Of a DNA stretch of 64,000 nt, positions 45,578 to 58,833 are shown in pieces. Positions within the stretch are counted from its first letter, which is position 1. Each line of letters opens with the position of its first letter. The position numbers were made by a program, and so were the translations under genes. A model generated the notes under the pieces. That model was not told the DNA's origin. It did no database searches and was given only the letters and a program-made list of their open reading frames with translations. The stretch is from assembly GCF_030272615.1 (NCBI RefSeq), contig NC_081406.1, positions 232,614,396-232,678,395 of the forward strand, given 5' to 3'. This stretch comes from Cryptomeria japonica. Taxonomy: Eukaryota > Streptophyta > Pinopsida > Cupressales > Cupressaceae.

Positions 45578-46619
45578 AATTGACATTAATAAAATTATCT
45601 TTTATAGGGGGGTACCTCTTGCACTTTGTCATTTTGTGCTCTTGTATATTCTGGTAAACCCAAGGATTGAATTGATTGAAAAGGAAAATCATGATTTTGG
45701 ATAATTACTCAAGTTGCATAACATTTCTATTTTTCTTCATCAAGTTTATTTCCTGCCAAATATAAGGAAATATATCTTGATTGCGAAGAAGAGGGTTATG
45801 CCTTCATTACTATTCATTCACCTAGGAACATTGATTGTGATCCTTTGGAGGTTTTTGACACTTCAGTCAAGATTGTTGTAGATGTTCCTAAATCTTCTTT
45901 TGTATCATTGACTAGGTCTTTCATAATTCCTAACCAACTAGACCGTAATTATCTTTCACATTTTAGTGGAGGAAATTTTTTAGCATATTCATCTTTGGAG
46001 TTTGTTCTATTTCAGTTTTCATATAGTTCAATCTTTTCACTTTATTGTTTGTATGGGAATGTGCCAGAATGGATTTTAGCATCATCATCTTTCATGAACA
46101 AGGAGAAACATGACCCATTTTTAGCAACATTATCTTAATTATTCAATCTTCCATCTTTCTTTGCATCTCCAAAATGGGAAGCATCCCTACACATATGTAT
46201 TGATATGTTTCTTCCTAAGGGGATATAAATGGTTTACAAGAATTGGATTATATTTTTTGTTGAGTCACTTACAATTCTTAGAGGCATTTATTCATTACAG
46301 GGGGGCTACATACTCTTTCTTACTCCCCCCTATAGGGGGCCATCAATTGTATTAGTGTGATGAATGTAGTTCTTAGGGGGTTATGGTGTGAGACCTCCAT
46401 AGATCACATGATCTATCACTTGTATATATCTAGCATATCTCATTTCTGGAGAGGAGTTTTGCCCCATAAGGTTTTATCCCTTTTGTCCATTTTTAAGAGA
46501 TTAGTTGTGCATGGGTACCTAACATGGATTACTTTCTAGGACCTATATATTACATCTTCAAATTAGTCTTACAAAATTTGCATAATAATTTATCTCCCTA
46601 AGTTGCAGTTAAGGGAGGG
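45578..46619 (+). mobile_element. Older LTR element, 3' internal region (copy 2)
   Basis: 46010-46619 aligns with 3166-3382 plus 12921-13304. An open piece at 45845-46138 (97 codons, VKIVVDVPKSSFVSLTRSF) and in-frame sequence upstream (YLDCEEEGYAFITIHSP) look protein-like, but I do not recognise them. It ends in AAGGGAGGG, a polypurine tract, before the LTR. Confidence 0.6.
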
Positions 46620-46987
46620 TGTTGGTGTGAATAAGGATATTTCCTGGCTAATTATTTGTTAGCACATATTCATGCATGTTAACGTTACTTAGGATAGCTT
46701 AGTCATCACATGATATAATCATTTAATAGTATTCATGTTAGTTATCTTAGGTGTTCTTCTAGATAAGACGAGTCAATATTATGCATTTAATTTTGTCACA
46801 AAGTAGTTGTAACTTCTCCCTCCTTGCTTGGCTATATAAGAAAGATCATTTGTACATTGTAACATATCAATCGATCATTTTTCATATAATTTTGATTTCC
46901 ATTTTTTATTATATTATGTTTGGTTGTTTCTTGGTTGATCCAATGGAGTGTGCATAGCTTCAAAATGTATTCTTAATATTTCCAACA
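46620..46987 (+). repeat. LTR of the older element (copy 2)
   Basis: TGTTGGTGTGAATAAGG to AATATTTCCAACA, 368 bases; homologous to 13305-13609. A TATA box, CTATATAAG, is at about 46832. Confidence 0.72.
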
Positions 46988-47529
46988 TTTTGTATTATAA
47001 TATTTTTCTTCATCCTACAACTCTCATGGCTACCTTAAATACCACAAACACACCCACAAATTTTTATTTCTCTTCTCTTTTTCATTTTCACAAGATAATT
47101 CCATACATTCGTTATGAAATTTTTTAGAACAATCTAGACAAGTTCTATCTCCAAACTTGCTTCTATCGATTTCTTCTTATTAACACCATTGAAGGATTCA
47201 TTATATACACTTGGAGGAGATGTGGAATTTTAGAAGAAATCTTTCTCATGTGTAACACTAGAGGAGGCATTAGAAATAATAGTAAGAGATGTGGAATTTC
47301 AGAGGAAATGTGTCTCATTGTGCATGGAGGGGTGAAATACTTTTATGTTCCCTCATGTTGTGTAGGTGGCTATACATTATATAGTTAGGTATCCACTATT
47401 ATAGTTAGTTTTGTGTTTCTTGGGTGAGTGAGGAGGATTGGTGAAGGTGCTTCATAAAAGTCTCTAGAAGGGTTGTGTTTAACCGTTGTAATATTCTACT
47501 CTTGTTTAGATTAATGTAATAAGGGGGAA
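46988..47529 (+). other. Possible leader and gag start after the LTR, then a second element end
   Basis: The sequence right after the LTR, TTTGTATTATAAT, could be a primer-binding site that lost its Cs. ATGGCTACC follows at about 47019 and reads MATLNTTNTPTNFYFSSL, like a copia gag start, then breaks off at stops. Near 47520 AAGGGGGAA is a polypurine-like tract. Confidence 0.35.
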
Positions 47530-47745
47530 TGTTGGAGAATATTATATTTTTTAGTTAGTTTAGATTAATAAATAAAATAATGTTAGTAATTTTATAGTTA
47601 GTTGTTAGGAGTTATTCCTGTAGGTAAGTTTTGGAAATTTTGTATAAGAAATGTAAGGCTATTAAAAATATATTATGTATCAATGCAAGGCCAACTAATT
47701 GAATTAATAATATGATGTTCTATTAAATGTCTTTTCCTTTTGCAT
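47530..47745 (+). repeat. Possible LTR fragment starting TGTTGGAGAATATT
   Basis: Begins directly after AAGGGGGAA with TGTTGGAGAATATT, a start common in plant copia LTRs. AT-rich; the end is not resolved and there is no second copy in the window. Confidence 0.35.
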
Positions 47746-48796
47746 TCTTAGATGATATATTCCCCTCATAATGAAGAAGTTCCAATGATAAAGGTGAATT
47801 GTGAAAGACAAATGCTAAGTATAATCAAAGAGTGACAAACAACACTCCTCCCATTGGGAAGAAAAAAATCCAATAGCCAAGGTAGAATTAACTCCATGAA
47901 AGGAGATGGAAGGAATAGTATCATGATGTGTGCCATGGAAGATTGCTCAATTGTCCATATGTTTGAATCATAATATTACCAAAATAATAAAATTAATTCC
48001 AAACAACAATGAAGATACCTAATGACCAACATTTGAAGATATTACTAAAGATGAGATGATAGGACTACACAATCTACCATTGAAGATGAATATAATGTCT
48101 TCAATCATGTCCCCAATTCTTGGAGTGTGTGATGTATCAAATAAACCCTCAATATCTGGCAAGTACTCATCCCACAAAGTATAAGCTAAAAGAGACTATC
48201 AACGTGCTAAATTGAATAAATGGTGTCCATGCATTAGGATATTCCAAGGTAATTAGAAACAATAGAAAATATATATTGAGATGGACATGGTGTCTCAAAG
48301 TGAGGAGTGGGAACATAAAGACAAGTCCTTGATTCATCAGAGCATGCAAAACCTATGATATACTAAAGATCCTCCAATGTATCATCATCAAAGAGTATGC
48401 AATATCCATGTGCAAGGGTAATAATAAAATGTACTACAAGATCCTGTAAGAAGGGATAGATATAAGGGTCTCCATGCATATATTGAAGTATAGTCCAAAG
48501 TGTACAAGGACACCTAAGGTTTGATATAGCACACATAGTGTTATGATCAACACTAGAAAAAAATACTCCTACAAAATTATCTATGATATTACCCCAAGTT
48601 GTGCAACTTCCTTATGTGGATGGTTTAGGTATAAGTACATTAAAATAAGGAAAAAGATCTACTGACTTGAGATGTTTTAGGATGTCATTTCACTAAGACT
48701 CATAATTTTCTTTTGCCTAATTGATAAATATGAGAATTCCCCAAGATCTAGAGTCCAATTGATAGCACAAACAAGAGAGAATAAATGTGATGAGAA
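47746..48796. other. Unassigned, retroelement-like on the minus strand
   Basis: No domain. The block at 47850-47890 (ACTCCTCCCATTGGGAAGAA) resembles 49480-49520 (GTTCCTCCCCATTAGGAAGAA), so the two flank the LTR-like stretch at 48797-49178 as repeated internal sequence. Confidence 0.3.
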
Positions 48797-49178
48797 TAAA
48801 CTGTATTCCTATCAAGATGGAAAATACCCAACTAACTATGTTGATTGATTGGATTCAAATTGATTACTTACAATTTAGATGAGCCTTGTTATAAAGGAAA
48901 GGCTATGAGAGAACACAATCATGACATGTGTCTCATTGAGATAAAAAGGTAGGTAGGAGAAATAATAGAATATTCCATAAAAGGTGGATCACCCACGAAA
49001 GGTGGAGTGTAACAACAAGATAAGACCACAAAAGGTGGAATTTATCCTAAAAGAAACTTCCCTATGTGCACACTTCCCTAAGTGTCTCATATGAAAACTA
49101 CAATGAAATGCATTATCCTAAGTCAACTTAAGTAAAGTGTAATTATGAGACATAATTTCCATCTACACCTCCCTTGAG
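48797..49178 (-). repeat. Probable copia-like LTR
   Basis: On the minus strand a purine tract CAAGGGAGG at about 49180 precedes TGTAGATGGAAATTATG. The following ~380 bases have no ORF and reach AATACAGTTTATTCTCATCACA. The purine context (CCTAAGTTGTACTCAAGGGAGG) resembles that before the LTR at 46620. The distal end is not certain. Confidence 0.4.
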
Positions 49179-49800
49179 TACAACTTAGGGGAATGTAAAC
49201 TCAAGCTAACAATGCAAGATGGGTCCCAAATACTAAGCCATGGAAGATACACATGTACAAATACAATGAAATTTGTCACAAACAAAGAAAGAGGGAAAAA
49301 CCCAATGGGGAAAAAACTCCCCCACAAAAGAGAGATGAAAGAACACAATGCTCTCAATGATGAATGAGAAAAGCAAAACCTCATGTGAGGAAAATGTTCC
49401 CCCCATAAGAGAGAAGAGGAAAGACCACGAATCCCCTCCTCAATGTAGAATCTTCTACAAGGATGGTCTAATGATGTTGACTAGTGTTCCTCCCCATTAG
49501 GAAGAAACATAGCCAATTTTACACCAAGAATGTCAAAGTGTGACAAAACTAGGTACCAATGTTGATGAAGAATGATCAATATATTAGTTGCAACAAAATA
49601 AAGATCAGACATGGAGACACCTTCTTTGAGAATTAGTTGGATACTCGTCAATGGGAGATTGGTACAATCAAAGCCTCATGGGATCCATGCACAAATGTGT
49701 ACAATCTAAGTCTCAACTAGAGCCATGCACCAAGTCTCATAAGATATTTCCCAATCTATACTGTACAAGAGGATTAAATCAAATATATCATCAATGAAAA
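49179..49800 (-). other. Probable 3' internal region of the element with the LTR at 48797
   Basis: The minus strand holds purine-rich motifs (TAATGGGGAGGAACAC, TGGGGGAGTTTTTTCCC) and a 73-codon open piece without known domain (49384-49163). Such CT-rich 3' regions are usual upstream of the polypurine tract in plant copia elements. Confidence 0.35.
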
Positions 49801-49827
49801 AGTACAAAGAGGTGTGGCACTTTTTTT

Positions 49828-50395
49828 TTAATAATTTTTAGATAAAAAACTTCATTAATGAATAATAAAGAAAAATATAATTTTTTTTAATTTTTTAATT
49901 TTAAATTTCAAGTTTTTATTAAAAAACTTAAAAAAAAAACCAAATTTAAGTTTATAATTTAAAAAATAAAAATAAAACATTTTTAAAAAATAACAAAAAC
50001 AATTTAAACATTTTAATTAAAAGGAGTATTTAAATTTTTATTTTTTTTAGATATTTGGTAGGTCAGGTACCAACTTTCCATAGCCAAGTTGTGACAGGTG
50101 ACCTCATCGTCACTCTGCTAGTCGTAGGGTTTGATAGGCCTGCAAGGACCACAAAGTCTAACAGACATACTATACATATAGGTTGTGTCATTACCTTGTG
50201 GTACCACGTAGGATGCAAAAAATAAAAAACAAACACTTTTAAAAAAAAAAATGACTTTCATTTTAAATAATAACGACCCCGCTTTATCAATTGAAATTTG
50301 ACATTTTTATTAAAAAATGAATTTAATAAAAATACAAAATGACAATTTATCAAATATGCAAAAATTTAATTTTAATTTTTTTTTCTACCAAATCA
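49828..50395. other. AT-rich low-complexity region
   Basis: Homopolymer-like runs of A and T (about 49828-50050 and 50220-50395), separated by a more complex stretch of 170 bases. No gene. Confidence 0.7.
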
Positions 50396-53300
50396 TACCT
50401 ACAACGTCCATACGACTGGGGGGGATTTTTTCTAACTCAAGATCACTGATTTCGATGAATGGACAGGCGATCTTGGGTTTTTGGGTGTTCTGAACATGAT
50501 GGTGGTGTTAGATTTACCCAAAGTGCTCCAAAATCATAGACCACTCACTAATACATTTGGACTAGATTTCTGACTGAGGTTTCCGACGAAGAAGGTATAT
50601 TGTGACCAAATTTGATTTTTTTTGAAAAAATGCCCGAATTCGTCGTAACTCTGATGACAATTTTCCATTTGGTTTCGATGAAGAAGGCATTAGCAATGAA
50701 AATTTTCTTTTTTCCCAAAAAGTGCTCGAGTTCATTGTAATTCCGACAACAACGACCATTACTTAAAAAAAAAGAAGAGGGCAATTCATTTGTGCATTGC
50801 AATCCTGCGTAGGTGTCCGTGGCGACTTCAACCCCCAACAAGATCAAACCCGCATCGAAGGCATTTGTGCATTGCTTGCAATCCTGCACAGGAGGTAGAT
50901 TCTTCACCTTAATTTCATGTTGCAAAAAATATACCATTCAAGAGATTCTACAACTTTTGCTTGCTTTTATACATGCTAGCTATGCCTGCATTCTTGTGGG
51001 ATATTAACCAATTATGGAAGCAACTCTTGTAGTATGAGAGATTCCTTTTTTATGAAAAAGATGTTAGGAAACGAGACATGTGGTGGTTAATTGCCCTAGT
51101 TTTTAATGCAAATTGGTCAATCTCGTATTCATATTGATTTTCCAATCTCAAGCCGGATGGCTCCTAGTCAAAGGTGTGGTTCCTTGAATGCGTAATACCC
51201 TATAGGAATCCACTCCTTGTAAAACCATAGAACTATGATTGAGGACTGAGCGTTCAATTTTGTCATAGCAATCCCTTCCTCTCGTATACATGTTGATTGA
51301 TCACCATTGTACGAGCTAATATATAGGGCGGTGTCTGCCTCTAGCTGCTTAATCGATGGAGATCAAACCAACGCACGATAAAACAATGGGAATGAATATT
51401 ATTCAAGCGATTTGCAACCTTCATTCAGTGTTGTTTAGGAAAGCCTTTCTTTCTCTTGCCAGCTAGCCTAACACACCCAACTCGAAAGCCCTAGGGAGAT
51501 ACAATTGTGTTCGGTTCAGCACAATCCTAACCTAGAAGGGGTGGACTGAAAATCTCCAACCACACAACTTATCACTTTGTAATTAACATACAGTATAAAG
51601 CTAGTCTATATGATCCCCGAACCATTTTCTTACTGTCTTGGGTTACCCTAGTTTATGGTATTGGCAGTTTTTACTAAATCTTCTCTATTTTAGGGTATTG
51701 GCAACTATCTCTCCTTTTGCATAGTTTTAGATGGCATATAGAGTCATTGCCTTCTTTGGCTTCCTTGTGGCCTCAACCTCAACAATCATCTTTGGCAAAC
51801 TTACTTTCTTCAATACTCTCTTCTTTATCCTTTCAAAGTTGAATTGTAGCCACCTAGGAACATCTAGATTCTCATCACTTTGGATGGATGGGTTCATGGT
51901 AGTTACAACATACTTTGGCCTTTGTTCTTCATCTTGTTGCTTGTGCACCTAAGTTTAAAATTTTGGAGGAGTCATCTTGGGGGTGGGGACCTAGATAGAT
52001 CCTCTTTTTCTTGTTCTCCATGCTTCTTTGACTCCATATTCTAAGTTCCTTCTGACTTATATTTCATTTTCATGAGTCAACTTATAGTTCTTAATTCAGT
52101 TATAGGATAGTATCTTGTGTGTTGATTGTACCTCTTAGTTTGATAAGGTTTTGGGTGGAGATTAATCTCTAATTTTGAGGAAAAAGTTTCCCTATAAATG
52201 TAATTTCAAAATTCATTTTGAGGTTCTAATAATTGATTATTTAAGGTCCAATTTTAGTAACACTCATTAGTGTGTTTTCTTTCAAAAGACATTTAGCAAT
52301 AGGTTGTAGATTGAATACTTGTGCTTTGCTAGTATATTTTGAAGAATTAATGGAAATGAAGTTCATAGTTTGCAACGATATTGGTAGTCTTTTTTGATTG
52401 CTTGGTATTCTTTTATTTCTTTCATTTTCCTTAGTCCTGAATTAATATTTACATTTATGAAACATCTTCTTTGTTATAATCAATTTGTGCATCTTTCGTG
52501 GTGATTGAGGTTAATAAGGAACATGTGAATGAATAGTAGTAGTTGTTCTAGAGCTTTCTTGGGTCTCATTTTCATGTTAGAATTGGCAATTTTGGCATGA
52601 TAAATTATTTACATACAAGGTTATTTCTAGATTATGTTAATAATGTGGATTTAGGTAATACTGATGATTCATTTTCTCATAGCCTTGTTCTATCTTTTGC
52701 AATTTATTTTAACCTTTTACCTTAGGCAGATTGAGAAATTGACATTTCAACTTGATTAGTGACATTTTCCCCTTGAACAACTTGATTAGGAAATGATAAA
52801 TTCTAAAGGTAAGCTAACTTAACTCAAGGGACTGAGATGGTATCGTACCATGAAAGATGATAGTTCTAAGCAAAAGACTACCTAGTGATATGAAAGTTGA
52901 TGCAAGATAGTAAGGACAACAAGGAAATTTATTTTGAACTTTGACAAGATTGAATCTTTGGGTGTAATTTTGAATGGATTGATAGTGAAAAGGAATGCTG
53001 ATGCAAAGAATCCAATAAACTCAACCAACAAGGGAGATATTTCTCCCAACTCACCTATTCAATTAGGTGTCAACCCTTCACTTACTCACAAGACCCCTCA
53101 CAAGGCCACAAGTTACTCAAAAGGATTCAATTCCCCAAAACACACCCATACTCAACAACCCTCACCCAACCATTGAATCACACTCAAATAGGACAAATAA
53201 ACATGTCTGAGTCACAATCCAACTCTCCAACATTCAATCACCACCAACACCCTCAACCCTTATTCACACAAATCCTCCTTCAACTGGGTCTTCTAATCCC

Positions 53301-53655
53301 CCTGGTACTCAACTCATAAAATGTACTAGATATCCAAAAACCAATGTACTTTCAGATACTCTTACAAGAACAACTAAACATATACCACCATGGGTCCTTA
53401 CCCTCCCAACCACCCAAAGGTCAAAGGAAAACTCACTACTGCAACACTCAGTTTTTGTGATAGTATCAAGCACTTAGGATAGTCACTCCTTTAATGACAA
53501 TATCAAGATCAGATTGATACTGGACTGGGTAATAACAGAACCACCAACAATTTATTTCTCATCTCAAATAATAAAGAGAATATAGGGCTATATCTATGAA
53601 GAAAAAAAATGTTGAAAAAGACTATTTCCCCCTACTTGGCCACCGGAGTGATTTT
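50396..53655. other. Unassigned 3.3-kb region
   Basis: No family recognised. A direct repeat, CATTTGTGCATTGCAATCC / CATTTGTGCATTGCTTGCAATCC, is at about 50788 and 50859. A charged minus-strand piece (51948-51727, WLQFNFERIKKRVLKKVSLP) and a Pro/Ser/Thr-rich plus-strand piece (52934-53176, PSLTHKTPHKATSYSKG) look like weak coding remnants, perhaps of a LINE ORF1. It is the only stretch of this length without a clear mobile element. Confidence 0.35.
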
Positions 53656-54444
53656 TGTAGACACCTAAAATTGTCATGTCTAATTAAATAAATATCTTTA
53701 TTTATTTAATTATTTAAGCCTAATTCTTCTATTAATTAAATGAATATTTATTTATTTAATTAATTCATTTATCCTCTTCTAGCCTTATTTCTCATTTAAA
53801 TAAATACATTTATTTAAATAAATTATCCTTTTTCTAAATTAAATAAATACTCTTATTTATTTAATTGATCCCACTTCCTCTATTAATTAAATGAATCTAT
53901 TTATTTAATTAATTCATTAACCTTTTCCACCTATGACACATGTCATTCATCTCTTAATTCATACACTAACCTTTCATTATTTTCTTATTTCCTTTACCTA
54001 CCCTCTAGTCATAGCAGACCATTTCTCTTTTACACCTCTCAATCTTATCCCTTCATTTCCTATAGTATCTTCTATATAAGGAGATCCTTCCTTCATTATC
54101 AACCCTAATCAATCTATGCATCCTAATCAATTGATTACCCTCACTATGCATTCAGCCCCGACTACGCTTTGCACTTTCATATGCGATCCTACTTGCAACC
54201 ACATTCTGTTCTTTGTTGAGCTCTTGTTCACATAAAATCTGAGAGCAAATATATCAAGCAAGATCAATGGAGATTGAAACCCTATTGGACATGTGATGGT
54301 ATAATCTTTGTGATTTCATTTGATTTGCATTGTCTTAGGTAATCTTCATATGTTATGGTGGATCTTTGTTGTTGTTAGGCTAGGGTTTTGTGGTTGAATT
54401 CATTTAGTCTTTCAACATTGTTGTTTCCATTTTCATCATATACA
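53656..54444 (+). repeat. 5' LTR of copy B
   Basis: TGTAGACACC to CATATACA, about 789 bases, homologous to 2362-3165. TATA box TATATAAG at 54073-54080; the five AT palindromes lie at 53681-53912. Confidence 0.88.
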
Positions 54445-54470
54445 TTTTGGCACGCCCAGTGGGACTCTTG
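54445..54470 (+). promoter_or_regulatory. Primer-binding region of copy B
   Basis: TTTTGGCACGCCCAGTGGGA follows the LTR. TGGCRC-type sequences next to the LTR are characteristic of Tat and related Ty3/gypsy groups; I cannot name the tRNA. Confidence 0.6.
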
Positions 54471-54529
54471 TCCCTTTTGCATTTAACATCCTTGTTGCAG
54501 ATTTTGTGTTTTGAAGTTGCAGATCTAAC

Positions 54530-54870
54530 ATTTTTTGACAACATTTTGATATTTTCACGTCTACGTACTTTTGGATCACGTTTTTGGCTTTTTGTCACAT
54601 CTGTGCACTTCTGGATCGTGTTTGTGACTTTTTGCCACATCTGTGACATCTAGAATCGCGTCTGCGTTTGCGACACTATTTCATTTTTTTTTTGCAGATT
54701 TTGAAAAATGCGTCTATGATCTCCAGTTGCGTCTGTGGGGTTTGTAGGCACGTCTACATCTAGAAGCCGTGTCTGCATTATAGAGTCACGTCTGTGTCTC
54801 ACAAAAGCGTGTTTGTGTCTCAAGTCACATCTGTGTATTGTACTTGCGTTTGTGCACACTGATTTCATTT
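54530..54870. repeat. CGTCTGTG repeat array in the leader, part 1
   Basis: About a dozen degenerate copies of CACGTCTGTG (variants CACATCTGTG, GCGTCTGCG, GCGTTTGTG) at about 25-30-base spacing. Confidence 0.75.
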
Positions 54871-56074
54871 TTAGGTTTTTTTTTTCATTGATTCAATTTT
54901 AATCATTTGGTTTTTCAGATCTAGTGTATTTTGAGCTAACATCTTTAGATCTAGCTAAAAAAATTGGTGCAGCTTGTCTTGAAAGCAAAATCATTTTGTT
55001 GAAGGCCTCTATTTTCACAAAGTCTTTTGGATTTAAAATTTACCTAACTTGTGTGCTTGCAGGAAGGGGTGATCATTTGAAACAATCCAAACTACTAATA
55101 AATCTTTGTTGTAGGTCCTTGGCAAGGGTTTTTGGATTTTTATTATGTGCCTTGTTTTCATAGACTAGCAAACACTTCAATTGGTGCACTAAAATTGAAT
55201 CATTGTCTTTTGTGTCTTGAGCAATAGGGTCTTTTTGTTTAATCTTTAGAGGGCCTGTCTTCCCGTGTGGTCATTAGGACTATTAGTGAGAAGAGAACAA
55301 CCCAAGTGGTAGCGAGGAAAACCCACCTCTTCCGAACCACTATAAACAACTGTATTCATGGTGAAAACTATGGATAATGTGTGCTGATTAGTTCACACCG
55401 ACACTATGTCTCCCCATAAACCCGTTTGATCAAATTTATTTGATCAGTTGTAGGGCGTAACCCCTACTAGCTGGGAGCCTTCTATATTTATAGAGCTGAA
55501 AGTGCCACATGTATGGCCACACGAGTGGATGCCCTTACTAGCACCTTTTTGTTTTAGAAGCCCAAATCCTTCTAGTTGTTGAGGTAGGAGGTCGGACCTC
55601 TAGTAGCGGCCCACACACATATGGTTCTTAGTAGAGATACAAAGTTCACCATGAGGAGTTTTTGTGGGGACTGATGCTTGGCTGACCCGAGAAGTGAGTG
55701 CCGAGGGTGGAGCCAGTGAGATCAAGCATCTAAGTATCCGCTCTGAATAGCATAGCCTCGGGGGTAAAACCCCATGTGGGATCAACAACTATTGTCTTGG
55801 CCAACCATAAGAATTGTGCTTGACTTATTTTAAACATTCAAAACATTCAAGACCAAATAGAAAAACATTGTGTCTTTTGTGTCTTCAAGTGTATGCAAAA
55901 AAATTTTACATCAGACATCACACTTTTCTTGGAGTTATTTTTTTTGAGTCTAGACACTTGCAAACATTGAGTCCTCATCAACACTGTGTCCTCTTGTCAC
56001 GAAAAACAGTCAAACAGACAGATTTGGTCACAACAAAACAACTTCACAGATTGGAAAAAATTGCACAAATTTTG
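54871..56074 (+). other. Leader of copy B between the two arrays
   Basis: No convincing gene. The part 55240-55810 is markedly more GC-rich and complex than its surroundings and contains hairpins such as TGATCAAATTTATTTGATCA (55427-55446) and GGGGTAAAACCCC (about 55759). The sequence is compatible with a structured RNA leader. A splice-acceptor-like TTGTGTGCTTGCAG lies at about 55050. Confidence 0.45.
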
Positions 56075-56265
56075 CAGAAACACGTCTGTGTCTAACATAA
56101 TAGCATATGTGTTGTATAACCGCATCTGTGAAGGGCAGAAATGCGTCTGTGTTCTCAGAATCAACATTGCATTGACAAAATCTCAGAAACGCATCTGTGT
56201 TAAATAGAACCACGTCTGTGTCAAGAAATCACGTCTGTGCAGTATATAGGCACGTCTGTGTTCAA
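56075..56265. repeat. CGTCTGTG repeat array in the leader, part 2
   Basis: About eight copies of CACGTCTGTGT or GCATCTGTG at 20-30-base spacing, ending 490 bases before gag. Confidence 0.78.
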
Positions 56266-56751
56266 AATTGGAAAAATTTACAGTCCAACAAACAAGAGCA
56301 ATCAGTTTCAGAATTCTTGAGCTTCCAAGCTATCTCTTCAGGTTTGCATCTAGCATTAAACCTATCTTTGGATCTCACAAAGTCCATCATTGCTTTACTC
56401 CTTACATTACATTCACATTTGTCTAAACTTGAGTCAAAAGGTCACTTGCTTGTCCTCATCATACTTTGTCAACACACTACATACAACAACATTTTGCTAA
56501 GTGGTCCCTCATCAAGGTCTATCACCTTTGGGTCTCATTTGGTCTTACTTAAAGTCAAGGTCAACTTACCTCATCAAGAGAAACTATCCTCTCTTTGGAA
56601 GTCACACCTACTCTACTACATACATACTTGGTCTTACACTTTGGACATTGCAAGTACACCTCAGATTCATTTACATTCCATCCAAACTCTTGGTCTTCCA
56701 TACTCTTTCCATTTTCATCTAGTCTCACACATCTTGGTCAATACCTAGTTC

Positions 56752-58782
56752 ATGGTTGAAACTTGTTTCCAAAAATCTAGGAGAGAAGCTAAAGAGGCTC
56801 AAGAGTCCGCAAACATGAGTTCCTATGAATATGACAATGATATCTTTTTCAATTCAGATCATACTACATTACCTGACATGGATGCCTATAGAAACATTCC
56901 AAATGTTGAGAACATGGACACTACAAACAACAATGATACACACAATGACAATATGGACAACTTTTCAATACATTCAACAGATGTGGAAGAATCCATTATG
57001 GATCCCCATTTCAATCGATTGATTGAGGAAATAATGAGGAGGGATAGACAATACTTCTTACAAATGATGGCACAAAATGGAGCCAAGATCCCTCATGATT
57101 TTGACATGTCTCAAATAATGGAAAATCGACCTTTGCAACAAACTCACTCCAACATGGATCAAAGGAGGCCTAATAGTGGAGGCAATAGAGGACCACATAT
57201 GGTGCTTGAATCACCATCATCTTTGTTTCAAAAACCAGAGGTCCCACATACACATGGTCAAACATATGATACTCACCTTCGTAGACCATTATGGAAGTCT
57301 TATTCAGAAAAATATGCTCAATCACATACCAATGCTAAGGAACAACCACCAAAGCAATTGGATATCCAAAGGCATGCTCAAAATTTGGACACAAGGAAAC
57401 CCTGTGTCAAATTTGGGGGCAACACATTAGAACATGACATGCCTCTAGAATATGATATACATGGACAAAGCAGATATTTCATTCCTCAACATGACTCTAT
57501 ACCAAGTGGTCCATATGTGCAGCATCATTATAGACCTCCTCCATATGAACATGTGTATGATCAATATCATCCATATATGCAGCATGCTCCTCCTCCAATT
57601 GGTGCCTCAAGCATGGGGTATGGTCTAAGAAGTCGATCTCCACCTAAGAACAATTTGGAGCAACAAATCAGGGATTTACAAAAGAAAATGGAGGACATAA
57701 ATACACCAAAGCCAACATACACAATGAGAGACATATGTCCTTATCCATTTGACAAGAGCATTCCAATGCCTCCTTTTCCTACACACTTTGTGACACCTAA
57801 GTTTGATAAGTATAGAGGCAAAGGGGATCCTAAGGCACATATAAGACAATTTTTCACAGCTTGCATTGAGGTAGCAGCAGAAGAGACATATTTGATGAGA
57901 TTATTCCCACAAAGCTTAGGTGATCAAGCTATGGAATGGTTCTCTCAACTCCCACCTAGAATTAAGTCATGGGGTGACTTAGCATAGGCATTTATTCAAC
58001 ATTTCTCCTACAACATAGAGACAGACATATCAGTCACTACTTTGTGCAACACTAAGCAAAAGGATGGAGAATATTTTTCATCATTTTTACAAAGATGGAG
58101 AAATCTAGCCAGCAGATGCTGTTGTGAAATTCCACAAAAACAAATGGCAGAGATGTTCACTCAGAATGTTAACAAAGACATTGGTTATGACCTAAGGAAA
58201 GCTTGTTTGTCCACCTTCAAGGACATCATTGAAAAAGGCTTAGTGACAGAAAAGGTCCTAATTGAACGAGGAGTCATTAAGATATTCAAGGAAAACAAAG
58301 ATGACTTTAAAGGAAAAGACAAGCCAAGATTTTGGAATAAAAACAAGAACACAGTCAATGATGGTGTTGTTGATGCCAATACAGTGTGACCCAAGATCAT
58401 TTTTTCAGGATCAAGCTCCACAAACAATCAAGTGAACACTCAAACAACTTCTAGATCATGAAGGAAGTATACCCCATTGGGAGAACCACTTGAGTCAATC
58501 TTCAAGAAGCTAGTGGCAAACAAAGTAATCACAATTCCAGATTTTCCTCCATATGAACCAAAGGTCAAACCAAATTGGTGGAATGATGATGAGTATTGCG
58601 AATTCCATAAGAGCAAGGGTCATAAAATAGGAAATTGTCATCGACTGAAGAACATCATACAAGATCTCATTGATAGAGGTGACATTGAGATTGAAGGCCA
58701 CTCATCCAATCAAGAACATGAAATGTTTAAGGAACCATTCCCAAAGCATGACAAGGGAAAAGTTGTAGCCATAGATGACTAG
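56752..58782 (+). pseudogene. gag: gag of copy B
   Basis: One frame of about 677 codons with three internal stops (TAG 57985, TGA 58387, TGA 58459) and a TAG at 58780. The N-terminal 330 codons are Asn/His/Pro/Tyr-rich. The gag core follows (FDKYRGKGDPKAHIRQF, MRLFPQSLGDQAMEWF, then FLQRWRNLASRC), with the C-terminal knuckle CEFHKSKGHKIGNC. The frame has no indel, so decay is recent. An alternative start is the ATG at 56815. Confidence 0.85.
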
Positions 58783-58833
58783 ACCAACTATACCAGAGCA
58801 TCTTATAACTATGATTCAACTATCAATCACATC

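Noticed and set aside
49163-49384. 73-codon hydrophobic minus-strand ORF that looks membrane-spanning
   Set aside because: Lies in a CT-rich 3' region before a polypurine tract; no homologue or start context; composition alone explains it.
50230-50400. AT-rich stretch as possible matrix-attachment or origin site
   Set aside because: Low complexity alone does not support a specific function.
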